This document shows, in pieces, positions 49,562-58,232 of a stretch of 64,000 bases of DNA. Source of the DNA: Micromonospora sediminimaris (lineage in GTDB: Bacteria; Actinomycetota; Actinomycetes; Mycobacteriales; Micromonosporaceae); the NCBI GenBank assembly GCA_900112325.1, contig FOLJ01000009.1, forward strand, positions 1 through 64,000, read 5' to 3'. The notes below the pieces were generated by a model. That model was not told the DNA's origin. It worked only from the letters and a program-made list of their open reading frames with translations, and ran no database searches. Every line of letters starts with the position of its first letter. Positions within the stretch are counted from its first letter, which is position 1. The position numbers and the translations under genes were made by a program.

Positions 49562-51964
49562 ATGCATCCTCTCTTCGACATCCCCGCGTCCCCGCCCGAG
49601 CCCGAGCCTGCCCGGGCGCTGCCGCCCCATCGGCCCGCGCCCGGCCGCCTCGACCCGACGCAGCTGGTGGAGGGACTCAACGGCCCGCAGCGGGACGCGG
49701 TCACCCATGCGGGCTCGCCGCTGCTGATCGTGGCCGGCGCCGGGTCCGGCAAGACCCGCGTGCTGACCCACCGGATCGCGTACCTGCTCGCGGCGCGGGA
49801 CGTGCATCCCGGCGAGATCATCGCGATCACCTTCACCAACAAGGCCGCCGGCGAGATGAAGGACCGGGTCACCGCCCTGGTCGGCCCACGGGCCCGGCTG
49901 ATGTGGGTCTCCACGTTCCACTCCGCCTGCGTACGGATCCTGCGTGCCGAGCACGAGCAGGCCGGCCTGAAGTCCACGTTCTCGATCTACGACGCGGACG
50001 ACTCCCGCCGGCTGATGCAGCTCGTCGCCCGGGAGCTCGACCTGGACCCGAAGCGGTATCCGGCGCGGGGCCTGGCCGCCCAGGTCTCGAACCTCAAGAA
50101 CGAGCTTGTCGACCCGGAGACGTTCGCCGCGCGGGCCAGCGGCCCCAACGAACGCGCCCTGGCCGAGGCGTACGCTCTCTATCAGCGGCGGCTCCGCGAG
50201 GCCCACGCGTTGGACTTCGATGACCTGATCATGACGACGGTGCATCTGCTCCAGTCGCATCCGCACGTCGCGGAGAGCTACCGCCGTCGTTTCCGGCATG
50301 TGCTGGTCGACGAGTACCAGGACACCAACCACGCGCAGTACGTCCTGATCAAGGAGTTGGTCTCCGGCACCGAGGGCCTCGACCCGGCGGAGCTGTGCGT
50401 GGTCGGCGACGCGGACCAGTCCATCTACGCCTTCCGGGGCGCGACGATCCGCAACATCCTGGAGTTCGAGCGCGACTTCACAAACGCCCGCACCATCCTG
50501 CTGGAGCAGAACTACCGCTCCACGCAGACCATCCTGAACGCCGCGAACGCGGTGATCGACCGCAACACGTCTCGCAAGCCGAAGCGATTGTGGAGCGACG
50601 CCGGCCAGGGTGAACCGATCGTCGCGTACGTCGCCGACACCGAGCACGCCGAGGCGGACTGGGTGGCCCGGGAGATCGACAGGTTGGTCGACGACGGGGA
50701 GACGCGTCCGGGCGACGTGGCGGTCTTCTACCGCACCAACGCCCAGTCCCGGGTCTTCGAGGAGGTGTTCATCCGTCTCGGTCTGCCGTACAAGGTTGTC
50801 GGCGGGGTGCGCTTCTACGAGCGCAAGGAGGTCCGGGACGCCCTGGCCTACCTGCGCTCGGTGGTCAACGATGACGACACGGTCAGCCTGCGGCGGATCC
50901 TGAACACCCCGCGCCGGGGCATCGGCGATCGCGCCGAGGCCTGTGTGGAGGCGCTGGCCAGCCGGGACCGGATCTCCTTCGGTGCCGCGTTGCGGCGCGC
51001 CGGCGACGCGCCCGGCATCTCGACCCGGGCGGCCAACGGCATCGCCGACTTCGTGGCGCTGCTCGACTCCGCCCGTGAGCTGGCCGTCGACGGCACCCCG
51101 GAGGAGGTGCTGGAGGCGGTGCTGACCCGCTCGGGTTACCTGACCGAGCTGGAGGAGAGCCTCGACCCGCAGGACGCGGGCCGGGTCGACAACCTCCAGG
51201 AACTGGTCAGCGTCGCGCGCGAGTACACCGAACGGATCGAGGCGACCGGCGCGGAGGGGGAGCGGGCCACCCTTGCCGGTTTCCTGGAGCAGGTCGCGCT
51301 GGTCGCCGACGCCGACCAGGTGCCCACCGACGACCCCGAGCATCAGGGTGTGGTCACCCTGATGACCCTGCACACCGCCAAGGGCCTGGAGTTCCCCGTG
51401 GTGTTCCTGACCGGCCTGGAGGACGGCGTCTTCCCGCACCTGCGCTCGCTGGGCGACACCCGGGAGTTGGAGGAGGAGCGTCGGCTGGCTTACGTCGGCA
51501 TCACCCGCGCTCGGCAGCGGCTCTACCTCTCCCGGGCGGTGACCCGCTCGGCGTGGGGCCAGCCGTCCTACAACCCGCCGTCCCGGTTCGTCGAGGAACT
51601 GCCGCCAGAGCTGGTCCGCTGGGAGCGGACCGAGGGCTCGTACACCTCGTGGGGCGGCGGTGGCGGCGGCGTGGGCGGTCGCGCGGAGCGGACCCCCGGC
51701 GGTCGCGGTGGGTTTGCCGGCGGCACGCCCCGGGCGGTACAACTGGCCCGCAAGCTCGGGGTGGACGGCAGCCGGCTGGCCACCGCGAGCGAGCTGCCAC
51801 AGGGGCCGAAGGTCACCGCCGGGGACCGGGTGAACCACCAGCGGTACGGTCTCGGCCGGGTGGTGGCGGTGGAGGGGCACGGCCCGGGTGCCCGGGCGCA
51901 GATCGACTTCGGTGACCAGACGTTGTGGCTGGTGCTGCGCCACGCCCCGATCGAGAAGATCTGA
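49562..51964 (+). CDS. pcrA: ATP-dependent DNA helicase PcrA/UvrD
   Basis: 800 residues. SF1 3'-5' helicase for repair and removal of replication blocks. Motifs in order: GPQRDAV (Q motif), Ia/I AGAGSGKTRVLTHR, AITFTNKAAGEM, II VLVDEYQDTN, III VVGDADQSIYAFRGA, IV LEQNYRSTQTIL, V TLHTAKGLEFPVVFL, VI YVGITRARQRLYL. A Gly-rich linker (about 695-725) leads to the C-terminal Tudor-like element GDRVNHQRYGLGRVVAVEGH that binds RNA polymerase. Followed after 21 bases by the kinase gene. Confidence 0.96.
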   Translation: MHPLFDIPASPPEPEPARALPPHRPAPGRLDPTQLVEGLNGPQRDAVTHAGSPLLIVAGAGSGKTRVLTHRIAYLLAARDVHPGEIIAITFTNKAAGEMKDRVTALVGPRARLMWVSTFHSACVRILRAEHEQAGLKSTFSIYDADDSRRLMQLVARELDLDPKRYPARGLAAQVSNLKNELVDPETFAARASGPNERALAEAYALYQRRLREAHALDFDDLIMTTVHLLQSHPHVAESYRRRFRHVLVDEYQDTNHAQYVLIKELVSGTEGLDPAELCVVGDADQSIYAFRGATIRNILEFERDFTNARTILLEQNYRSTQTILNAANAVIDRNTSRKPKRLWSDAGQGEPIVAYVADTEHAEADWVAREIDRLVDDGETRPGDVAVFYRTNAQSRVFEEVFIRLGLPYKVVGGVRFYERKEVRDALAYLRSVVNDDDTVSLRRILNTPRRGIGDRAEACVEALASRDRISFGAALRRAGDAPGISTRAANGIADFVALLDSARELAVDGTPEEVLEAVLTRSGYLTELEESLDPQDAGRVDNLQELVSVAREYTERIEATGAEGERATLAGFLEQVALVADADQVPTDDPEHQGVVTLMTLHTAKGLEFPVVFLTGLEDGVFPHLRSLGDTRELEEERRLAYVGITRARQRLYLSRAVTRSAWGQPSYNPPSRFVEELPPELVRWERTEGSYTSWGGGGGGVGGRAERTPGGRGGFAGGTPRAVQLARKLGVDGSRLATASELPQGPKVTAGDRVNHQRYGLGRVVAVEGHGPGARAQIDFGDQTLWLVLRHAPIEKI

Positions 51965-51985
51965 CCCGGAAGGACGACCCAGCGG

Positions 51986-52501
51986 ATGACGGTTCAGGTC
52001 ATCGTGCTCAATGGCGGATCCAGCTCAGGCAAGTCGGGAATTGTCCGCTGCCTCAGACACCTGCTACCAGGACCCTGGATCAACCTCGGGATCGACGACC
52101 TGATCGAGCGGCTGCCACCGTCCATGGTCACCTTCGGGTCGCAGGGCGAGGTCATCCTGGGGGAGGGCTTCGACGGCATGCAGCACGCCTGGTGGGTCGG
52201 CGTTGCCGCGATGGCTAGGGCCGGTGCCCCAGTCATCGTCGACGACGTGTTTCTCGGCGGGGGTGCGTCGCAGGAGCGCGTTCGCCGGTACCTGGAGGGC
52301 CTCCGGGTGCTCTGGGTCGGAGTGCGCTGCGACCCCGACATCGCGACCGCCCGGGAGATCGCCAGAGGCGACCGGGTGACCGGCATGGCCGCGTCGCAGG
52401 CCGCGGTCGTGCACCAGGGTGTCGCGTACGACGTCGAGGTGGACACCAGCCGCACCGAATCGCTGGACTGTGCCCGTGCGATCGTCGCGCAGCTGAGCTG
52501 A
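51986..52501 (+). CDS. Chloramphenicol phosphotransferase-like kinase
   Basis: 171 residues. P-loop [17 protein letters not shown] at the N-terminus; [10 protein letters not shown] and [20 protein letters not shown] match the S. venezuelae chloramphenicol 3-O-phosphotransferase (Cpt) family, as does [20 protein letters not shown] and the VDTSRTES ending. In a non-producer it may confer resistance or act on another alcohol; activity cannot be inferred further. The gene is less strictly GC-biased at its start than pcrA. Independent promoter not seen; probably read with pcrA. Confidence 0.85.
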   Translation: MTVQVIVLNGGSSSGKSGIVRCLRHLLPGPWINLGIDDLIERLPPSMVTFGSQGEVILGEGFDGMQHAWWVGVAAMARAGAPVIVDDVFLGGGASQERVRRYLEGLRVLWVGVRCDPDIATAREIARGDRVTGMAASQAAVVHQGVAYDVEVDTSRTESLDCARAIVAQLS

Positions 52502-52540
52502 ACTCGTCTGCGCGACGCCCGAGCCGCGTCACCCGGCGGG

Positions 52541-53317
52541 TCAGCAGGCCACGTCGAGGCCGCGGGCGCGCAGGAACGGCGCCGGGTCGATCTGGTTCCA
52601 CATCTGGCCCTGGTGCACCTCGAAATGCAGATGCGGGCCGGTGGAATCGCCCGTGGAGCCCTCCAGACCGATCGTCTGCCCGGTGCTGACCTTCGCACCC
52701 ACGCTCACCCTGGCCGTGCTCAGGTGGGCGTAGTGGGTGAGGTAGCCGTTGCCGTGGTCGATGACCACCGAGATGCCGTACCCGTCGCCGACGTCGCCGG
52801 CCTTCGTCACGGTGCCAGCGAAGGCGGCCCGGACGGGGGTGCCGGCGGGCATGGCGAAGTCGATGCCGGCGTGCAGGGTGCCCCACCGAGGCCCGTAGCA
52901 GGAGGTGATGGCACTTCCGGCCATCGGCAGGACCCAGGACGACTTCGGCTTCGTACTCTTCTTCGGCTTCGCCTTGGCGGTGGCCGTTCGGCTGGCTTTC
53001 GGCTTCGGCTTCGGGCTGGGCTTCGCGGTGGGGCTGGCGCTCGGCGACTGGCTCGGTGACGGGCTGCCCGAGGCGGCGGGTTCGCGAGCCGACCGGTCGG
53101 CTCGCTCGGCGGCCTCGGCCCGGGTCTGGGCGTCCAGGGCGACCGGGCTGGTGGTCGGCCGCTTCTCGCGGTCGGTCATGACGACACCGCCGACGCCCAC
53201 CGCCGCCAGGGCGACCGCACCGACAGCCAGCAGCCGGGAGCGCCGGCTCAGGCGTCGCCGATGGCGGGCCGGGGCGTGGGGGATCTCGCGGGTCGGGGTG
53301 GGGCTGTCGTCCTGCAC
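52541..53317 (-). CDS. M23-family peptidoglycan endopeptidase
   Basis: About 258 residues from GTG 53317 (in-frame ATG at 53332 lacks a ribosome site, while GAGG is 9 bases before the GTG). Basic N-terminus and membrane/signal segment LLAVGAVALAAVGVGGVVM, a Ser/Pro/Lys linker (SPSPSQSPSASP, then Lys-Pro-rich), then the LytM domain (about 140-258) with zinc ligands in HAGIDF and HLHFEV plus the HYAHL His. Probably exported and cell-wall bound. Paralogue of the next gene. A 7-bp TTTCGAG/CTCGAAA hairpin precedes the start. Confidence 0.88.
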   Translation of the reverse strand: MQDDSPTPTREIPHAPARHRRRLSRRSRLLAVGAVALAAVGVGGVVMTDREKRPTTSPVALDAQTRAEAAERADRSAREPAASGSPSPSQSPSASPTAKPSPKPKPKASRTATAKAKPKKSTKPKSSWVLPMAGSAITSCYGPRWGTLHAGIDFAMPAGTPVRAAFAGTVTKAGDVGDGYGISVVIDHGNGYLTHYAHLSTARVSVGAKVSTGQTIGLEGSTGDSTGPHLHFEVHQGQMWNQIDPAPFLRARGLDVAC

Positions 53318-53548
53318 GGGTACGGACCTCATTGGTTTCGAGTGGTACGTGACCTCGAAATCCTGGTGTCGGTCCGGGCGGTGCCGGGTACCGGGGGTGT
53401 GGGCGGCGCGGGCGGTGGTCGGTGCCGCTGTCCGCCTTCGTGCCGGGCTGTTCTCGACTGCCCGATGTTGATCCGCCCGGCCTTTGTGCCGTCAGTCACA
53501 ATTGTTCGAGTGAGCTGGGGCACTTGCGGGCGCGAGGTACCAAGCGAA

Positions 53549-53576
53549 ACCGCCCGGATCGACAGATCCGGGCGGT
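53549..53576 (-). terminator. Terminator between the two M23 genes
   Basis: 12-bp perfect stem (53549-53560 with 53565-53576), GACA loop; on the minus strand it lies 20 bases after the stop of the upstream M23 gene and is followed by TTTCG. Confidence 0.75.
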
Positions 53577-53595
53577 CAACAGGCGTTACGGCCGG

Positions 53596-54309
53596 TCAGG
53601 ACGCGGCTACCTCGCTGTAGATTGCCTCGACTTGTAGCTTGATGTCCACTCCGCGCTCCTGAAGCCACGGCACCGGGTCGAGCGGCTCGCCCTTGACATG
53701 GATCTCCAGGTGCAGGTGGGAGCCGTAGGAGTGGCCCGTGTTGCCGACCAGGCCGAGCTGGTCACCCGCCTTGACCTGCTGCCCCTCGCGCACGCTGAGC
53801 GCGGAGGAGTGGCCGTAGATGGCCTCGCTGCCGTCGGCGTGCTGGACGATCACCGCGTTTCCGTAGCCGCCGAACCAGCCGGCCTTGGTGACGGTGCCCT
53901 CGTGGATGGCGACGTACGGGGTGCCCTCCGGCGCGACGAGGTCGACGCCGGTGTGCAGCTTGCCCCAGCGCATGCCGTAGGGAGAGTTGAAGTCGTAGCC
54001 CTGGAGGGGGAGCAGCCATACGCCGGTGTCCTCGGCGCTCTCCGGGCCGGTGCGACTGTCCCGGGAGGCTCGCTCGGCGGCGTCGGCCCGCTCGGCGGCG
54101 CCCTGGTTGCTGATCGACGCCTGCTTCAGCTCGTCGAGCACCGAAGGGCTGACGCTCTTGGCGTCCGGCATTGCGTTGGCACCCAGCGCCACCACACCGG
54201 CACCGACGAAGGCGGTGGTGACGACCGCGGCGTAGCGGCTGCGCGGGGGGGTGGGTACGCGGCGGCGGCCGCGATATCGATCGGGCTCAGACGACAGGCG
54301 CTGGCGCAC
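53596..54309 (-). CDS. M23-family peptidoglycan endopeptidase
   Basis: 237 residues. One membrane/signal segment (about 26-45, AAVVTTAFVGAGVVALGANA), a short Ala/Glu/Arg helical region (about 55-90), then the LytM domain (about 115-230) with HTGVDLVAPEGTPY, IYGHSSALS and HLHLEIHVKG; all zinc and catalytic His/Asp residues are present. GTG 54309 is 6 bases from GGAGGG. Unlike its neighbour it lacks the Lys/Pro linker. It has its own promoter (54424-54452) and terminator. Confidence 0.9.
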   Translation of the reverse strand: MRQRLSSEPDRYRGRRRVPTPPRSRYAAVVTTAFVGAGVVALGANAMPDAKSVSPSVLDELKQASISNQGAAERADAAERASRDSRTGPESAEDTGVWLLPLQGYDFNSPYGMRWGKLHTGVDLVAPEGTPYVAIHEGTVTKAGWFGGYGNAVIVQHADGSEAIYGHSSALSVREGQQVKAGDQLGLVGNTGHSYGSHLHLEIHVKGEPLDPVPWLQERGVDIKLQVEAIYSEVAAS

Positions 54310-54423
54310 GCATACCCTCCGTTGTCGGGGTTCCGATGCGGATCAGCCGTCGTCCGAATCTGGTGACCGTGCGTCGGCTGGTCGCGTCGTCACCCGTCCG
54401 TAGACCTGATGACAACCGTGGAC

Positions 54424-54452
54424 ACGGTAGCCAACCGTCAGTCCTGTCACAA
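54424..54452 (-). promoter_or_regulatory. Promoter of the second M23 gene
   Basis: Minus strand: -35 TTGTGA (54452-54447), 17-base spacer, -10 TACCGT (54429-54424), leader of about 110 bases. No c-di-AMP riboswitch motif is seen in that leader. The rest of the gap to 54780 shows only the promoter zone of the B12-protein gene (TACCGT at 54732-54737). Confidence 0.6.
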
Positions 54453-54780
54453 GCCGGAGCGCCGAATTGGTTGCAACGTTCTGTCCGCTTCCGTACTGGA
54501 TTGTCATGGCTCGGGGATGTAGTGGGGTGTCCTCGTTATCCTCCGTTCGTCGCACACCGTGACCGATCGGCGGAGTCGTCCCGCTTGACGCGTCCCGTAT
54601 TGGTCGTGCCTGTGCGTGAGGTGTCGATGATGCCTGCGTGAGGTGGCCGGAGGCTGCGGCGAGTCCGAATGCCGAACGCCGTTTACCGCTCGCCCTGCCG
54701 GCCCCGGTTCCCCGGCCCCGGCCGGGCGGGTTACCGTTCGTTCAGGTGAAAGCCGCGGAGCCGGTGAAAGGGATGCCCAG

Positions 54781-55185
54781 ATGAGCTCTCGTGTTCGGGT
54801 CGTCGTCGCCAAGCCGGGCCTGGACGGCCACGACCGTGGCGCCAAGGTGGTGGCGCGCGCTCTCCGTGACGCCGGCATGGAGGTCATCTACACCGGCCTG
54901 CACCAGACCCCGGAGCAGATCGTGGAGACCGCGATCCAGGAGGACGCCGACGCGGTCGGTCTCTCGGTGCTCTCCGGGGCGCACATGACGCTGTTCCGCA
55001 GGGTCCTTGAGCTGCTCGACGAGCGGGAGGCACGAGACATCGTCGTCTTCGGCGGAGGCATCATCCCGGAGGCCGACCTTCCGGAGTTGGAGCGGCTCGG
55101 CGTGGCCAAGATCTTCACCCCGGGCGCCACCACCGCATCCATCGTGGAATGGGTCCGGGACAACGTCGCCCAGCCGGTGGCCTGA
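54781..55185 (+). CDS. Free-standing cobalamin-binding protein (mutase small-subunit type)
   Basis: 134 residues. B12-binding fold with the DxHxxG lower-ligand loop as [17 protein letters not shown] (the His replaces the cobalamin base), SVLSGAH and the Gly-rich [11 protein letters not shown]. It corresponds to the C-terminal domain of methylmalonyl-CoA mutase or the small subunit of isobutyryl-CoA mutase (IcmB). No large subunit lies in the window, so its partner must be elsewhere. ATG 54781 has AAAGGGA 7 bases upstream. sucCD lies downstream, which handles the succinyl-CoA such mutases produce. Confidence 0.87.
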   Translation: MSSRVRVVVAKPGLDGHDRGAKVVARALRDAGMEVIYTGLHQTPEQIVETAIQEDADAVGLSVLSGAHMTLFRRVLELLDEREARDIVVFGGGIIPEADLPELERLGVAKIFTPGATTASIVEWVRDNVAQPVA

Positions 55186-55193
55186 GCACAGGG

Positions 55194-55230
55194 GAGGGGC
55201 CGGACGCACCCCTCACACGTCCGGCCCCTC
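55194..55230 (+). terminator. Terminator after the B12-protein gene
   Basis: 13-bp perfect stem (55194-55206 with 55218-55230), 11-base loop. Confidence 0.75.
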
Positions 55231-55485
55231 TATGCACGATGCCCCGCCGCCACCCCTCGACCGACAGGGCATCGGCCGTTTCCGTCTTCGCGCTTTCCAG
55301 CGCTCCGACACCTGACTCAACGACGCCCTTCCTGCGGGGTTACGCAGGACCGCCGAGAACTGTCGCTGCCCTGACAAGATCGCTCGAACGGGTGACGCGG
55401 GCCCTGCGGTGGACCGCGCGGCGGCCCGGGCTGTGCATTACCGCACACCGCGCACCCGCTCGGTTGCCGGAGGTGCCGGCATCGC

Positions 55486-55491
55486 TAGGCT
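55486..55491 (+). promoter_or_regulatory. -10 box of a leaderless small ORF upstream of sucC
   Basis: TAGGCT ending exactly 7 bases before an ATG (55499). The remaining gap, 55231-55480, shows no gene or hairpin that I can support. Confidence 0.45.
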
Positions 55492-55498
55492 GCGCCCA

Positions 55499-55600
55499 AT
55501 GAAACCTTTCCCACCTCCCTCTGCGAGCCGGACCGTCAGGTCGGCTGCGGCGCGTGGTCGCGGTGGCGAGGGTTCGACGGCCCACGTCAACTTCAACTGA
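55499..55600 (+). CDS. Possible 33-residue leader or small protein ahead of sucC
   Basis: ATG at 55499 placed 7 bases behind TAGGCT, the same geometry as other starts in this window. The product, [20 protein letters not shown] and [13 protein letters not shown], is Pro-rich then basic; no family recognised. It ends 82 bases before the sucC start, so it may be a leader peptide or upstream coding element of the sucCD transcript. Codon third positions are less GC-biased than in neighbouring genes, so coding status is uncertain. Confidence 0.35.
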   Translation: MKPFPPPSASRTVRSAAARGRGGEGSTAHVNFN

Positions 55601-55682
55601 TGTCGGGCATCACACTGTTTTCTTTCCATACGCTGGTGGCGGCGCGACGGTGCGCCGCAGAGACGGGACGGGACGCGCAATC

Positions 55683-56861
55683 GTGGACCTGTACGAGTAC
55701 CAGGGGCGGGACCTGTTCGAGCGGCACGGGCTTCCCGTGCTCGCCGGCGGCGTCGCCACGACCCCGGAGGAGGCCCGCGCGATCGCCGAACGCCTCGGCG
55801 GCCGGGTGGTCGTCAAGGCACAGGTGAAGGTCGGCGGCCGAGGCAAGGCGGGCGGCGTCAAGCTGGCCGAGGGCGCGGAGGAGACGGTGGCCCGTGCCAC
55901 CGACATCCTCGGCATGGACATCAAGGGCCACACCGTCCACAAGGTCATGATCACCGTGACCGCGGACGTGGCCGAGGAGTACTACTTCTCGTACCTGCTC
56001 GATCGGGCGAACCGCACGTTCCTCTGCATCGCCAGCGTCGCCGGCGGCATGGACATCGAGCAGGTCGCCGCCGAGACCCCCGAAAAGGTCGTCAAGGCGC
56101 CGATCGACGCCGTCAAGGGCGTGGACGAGGCGAAGGCGCGGGAGATCGTCGAGGCGGCCGGCTTCCCGGCCGAGGTCGCCGACCAGGTCGTCGACGTCGC
56201 GGTCGGCCTGTGGCGGGCGTTCGTCGCCGAGGACGCCACCCTGGTCGAGGTGAACCCGCTGGCCAAGACCGCCGAGGGCAAGCTGCTGCTGCTGGACGCC
56301 AAGGTGACGCTTGACGAGAACGCCGGCTTCCGGCACCCGGACCATGAGGCGCTTGTCGACCAGGCAGCGGTGGACCCGCTGGAGCAGGCGGCCAAGGAGA
56401 AGGACCTCAACTACGTCAAGCTCGACGGCGAGGTCGGCATCATCGGCAACGGCGCGGGCCTGGTCATGTCGACCCTCGACGTGGTCGCCTACGCCGGGGA
56501 GCGGCACGGCAACGTCAAGCCGGCCAACTTCCTCGACATCGGCGGCGGCGCGAGCGCCGCGGTCATGGCCAACGGTCTGGAGATCGTCCTCTCCGACCCG
56601 TCGGTCAAGAGCGTCTTCGTCAACGTCTTCGGCGGCATCACCGCCTGCGACGCGGTCGCCAACGGCATCGTGCAGGCGTTGGGCCTGCTGGAGCAGCGGG
56701 GCGAGCAGGTCACCAAGCCGCTCGTCGTCCGCCTCGACGGCAACAACGCCGAGGCCGGTCGAGCGATCCTCGACGGCGCGAACAACCCGCTGATCGAGCG
56801 GGTCGACACCATGGACGGCGCGGCCGAGCGGGCCGCCGAGCTGGCGGCTGCGGGGGTCTGA
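55683..56861 (+). CDS. sucC: Succinyl-CoA ligase, beta subunit
   Basis: 392 residues. With SucD interconverts succinyl-CoA and succinate, forming ATP or GTP in the TCA cycle. ATP-grasp domain from [40 protein letters not shown], and the beta-subunit signature [32 protein letters not shown] in the C-terminal domain. GTG 55683 has only a weak GGGA ribosome site; a less GC-rich patch with TACGCT (55629-55634) is the likely promoter. Overlaps nothing; sucD starts 3 bases after the stop. Confidence 0.95.
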   Translation: MDLYEYQGRDLFERHGLPVLAGGVATTPEEARAIAERLGGRVVVKAQVKVGGRGKAGGVKLAEGAEETVARATDILGMDIKGHTVHKVMITVTADVAEEYYFSYLLDRANRTFLCIASVAGGMDIEQVAAETPEKVVKAPIDAVKGVDEAKAREIVEAAGFPAEVADQVVDVAVGLWRAFVAEDATLVEVNPLAKTAEGKLLLLDAKVTLDENAGFRHPDHEALVDQAAVDPLEQAAKEKDLNYVKLDGEVGIIGNGAGLVMSTLDVVAYAGERHGNVKPANFLDIGGGASAAVMANGLEIVLSDPSVKSVFVNVFGGITACDAVANGIVQALGLLEQRGEQVTKPLVVRLDGNNAEAGRAILDGANNPLIERVDTMDGAAERAAELAAAGV

Positions 56862-56864
56862 CAC

Positions 56865-57752
56865 ATGGCTATCTGGCTGACCAAGGACTCGAAGGTCATC
56901 GTCCAGGGGATGACCGGTTCCGAGGGTTCCAAGCACACCCGCCGGATGCTCGCCGCCGGTACGAACGTGGTGGGCGGCGTCAACCCGCGCAAGGCGGGCA
57001 CCACCGTCGACTTCGACGGCACCGAACTGCCGGTCTTCGCCAGCGTCGCCGACGCGATGAAGGACACCGGCGCCGATGTCACAGTCATCTTCGTACCGCC
57101 GCAGTTCACCAAGGCGGCGGTCATCGAGGCGATCGACGCCGAGATCCCGCTGGCCGTGGTGATCACCGAGGGGGTGCCGGTGCACGACACCGCCGCCTTC
57201 TGGGCGTACAACGTGGCCAAGGGCGAGCGGACCCGGATCATCGGCCCGAACTGCCCCGGCATCGCCTCGCCGGGCGCCTCGAACGCCGGCATCATCCCGG
57301 CCGACATCACCGGCTCCGGTCGGATCGGTCTGGTCAGCAAGAGCGGCACCCTGACCTACCAGATGATGTACGAGCTGCGGGACATCGGCTTCTCCACCTG
57401 CGTCGGCATCGGCGGCGACCCGATCATCGGGACGACGCACATCGACGCGTTGGCCGCCTTCGAGGCCGACCCGGACACCGACGCCATCGTCATGATCGGT
57501 GAGATCGGCGGGGACGCCGAGGAGCGGGCGGCCGAGTTCATCAAGGCCAACGTCAGCAAGCCGGTGGTCGGCTACATCGCCGGTTTCACCGCCCCGCCCG
57601 GCAAGACCATGGGGCACGCCGGTGCGATCATCTCCGGCTCGGCGGGCACCGCCGACGCCAAGAAGGAAGCGCTGGAGGCGGTCGGCGTGAAGGTCGGCAA
57701 GACGCCGACCGAGACGGCCAAGCTGATGCGCGAGATCATGTCCGCGGGCTGA
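56865..57752 (+). CDS. sucD: Succinyl-CoA ligase, alpha subunit
   Basis: 295 residues. CoA-binding N-terminal domain ([19 protein letters not shown]), the C-terminal ligase domain with the phospho-His in [20 protein letters not shown], and [11 protein letters not shown]. Starts 3 bases after sucC and shares its transcript. A 12-bp hairpin after the stop serves it and the convergent small membrane-protein gene. Confidence 0.96.
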   Translation: MAIWLTKDSKVIVQGMTGSEGSKHTRRMLAAGTNVVGGVNPRKAGTTVDFDGTELPVFASVADAMKDTGADVTVIFVPPQFTKAAVIEAIDAEIPLAVVITEGVPVHDTAAFWAYNVAKGERTRIIGPNCPGIASPGASNAGIIPADITGSGRIGLVSKSGTLTYQMMYELRDIGFSTCVGIGGDPIIGTTHIDALAAFEADPDTDAIVMIGEIGGDAEERAAEFIKANVSKPVVGYIAGFTAPPGKTMGHAGAIISGSAGTADAKKEALEAVGVKVGKTPTETAKLMREIMSAG

Positions 57753-57766
57753 GCGGAACACGCATC

Positions 57767-57794
57767 GAGGGGCCGACCGGAAGGTCGGCCCCTC
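57767..57794. terminator. Bidirectional terminator after sucD
   Basis: 12-bp perfect stem (57767-57778 with 57783-57794), GGAA tetraloop; its right arm covers the last base pairs of the convergent gene's stop codon. Confidence 0.82.
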
Positions 57795-58053
57795 AGCGGT
57801 TCCAGTACGGGTAGTTGCCGGTCGCCTGCAGGATCAGGCTGACGACGATGTTCAGCACGCCCAGCGCGATGGCCACGTAACCCAGCACCGGCGACTGGCG
57901 GTACCGGCGCGCGTCGCGGATCGACAACCAGCCGAAGACGATGCCGAGGATGCCGCAGCAGAGCACCCCGGTCACGATGCCGAGCACGCCCCAGAGAGTC
58001 GTGCGGTCCCGGCCGGCCGGTGGTGGCGGGGGCGGTGGATACGGAGCGTTCAC
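57793..58053 (-). CDS. Small DUF4190-like membrane protein
   Basis: 86 residues. Pro-rich start (NAPYPPPPPPPAGRDR) and two membrane helices: LWGVLGIVTGVLCCGILGIV and VLGYVAIALGVLNIVVSLIL, an arrangement like DUF4190 proteins. GTG 58053 is preferred because AGGGGA lies 5-6 bases upstream; an in-frame GTG at 58071 lacks one. Function unknown. Two further small membrane proteins of this style lie at 59785 and 60500. Confidence 0.75.
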   Translation of the reverse strand: MNAPYPPPPPPPAGRDRTTLWGVLGIVTGVLCCGILGIVFGWLSIRDARRYRQSPVLGYVAIALGVLNIVVSLILQATGNYPYWNR

Positions 58054-58232
58054 GACTCCCCTTCCGGTCACATGCTGCCGCGACGTCGGTCACGGCCCCT
58101 GTGCCGAGGCTAGAGGAGCCGGTGCCCGCCCACGCCGGATCAGGCGAACTGGTGCGTCCGGCGACCTGGCGTCGGACGCACCGAGCGGGTGTCGGGCAGC
58201 CAGGGCCGGCACGGCATGCCAGAGTAGAGCCG

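Noticed and set aside
54310..54423. c-di-AMP (ydaO) riboswitch upstream of the M23 gene
   Set aside because: Such riboswitches are common before actinobacterial cell-wall hydrolases, but the leader has none of the conserved segments of that class.
55560..55580. tRNA T-loop-like GGTTCGA
   Set aside because: No flanking acceptor, D or anticodon stems can be drawn; no tRNA is present in this window as far as I can see.
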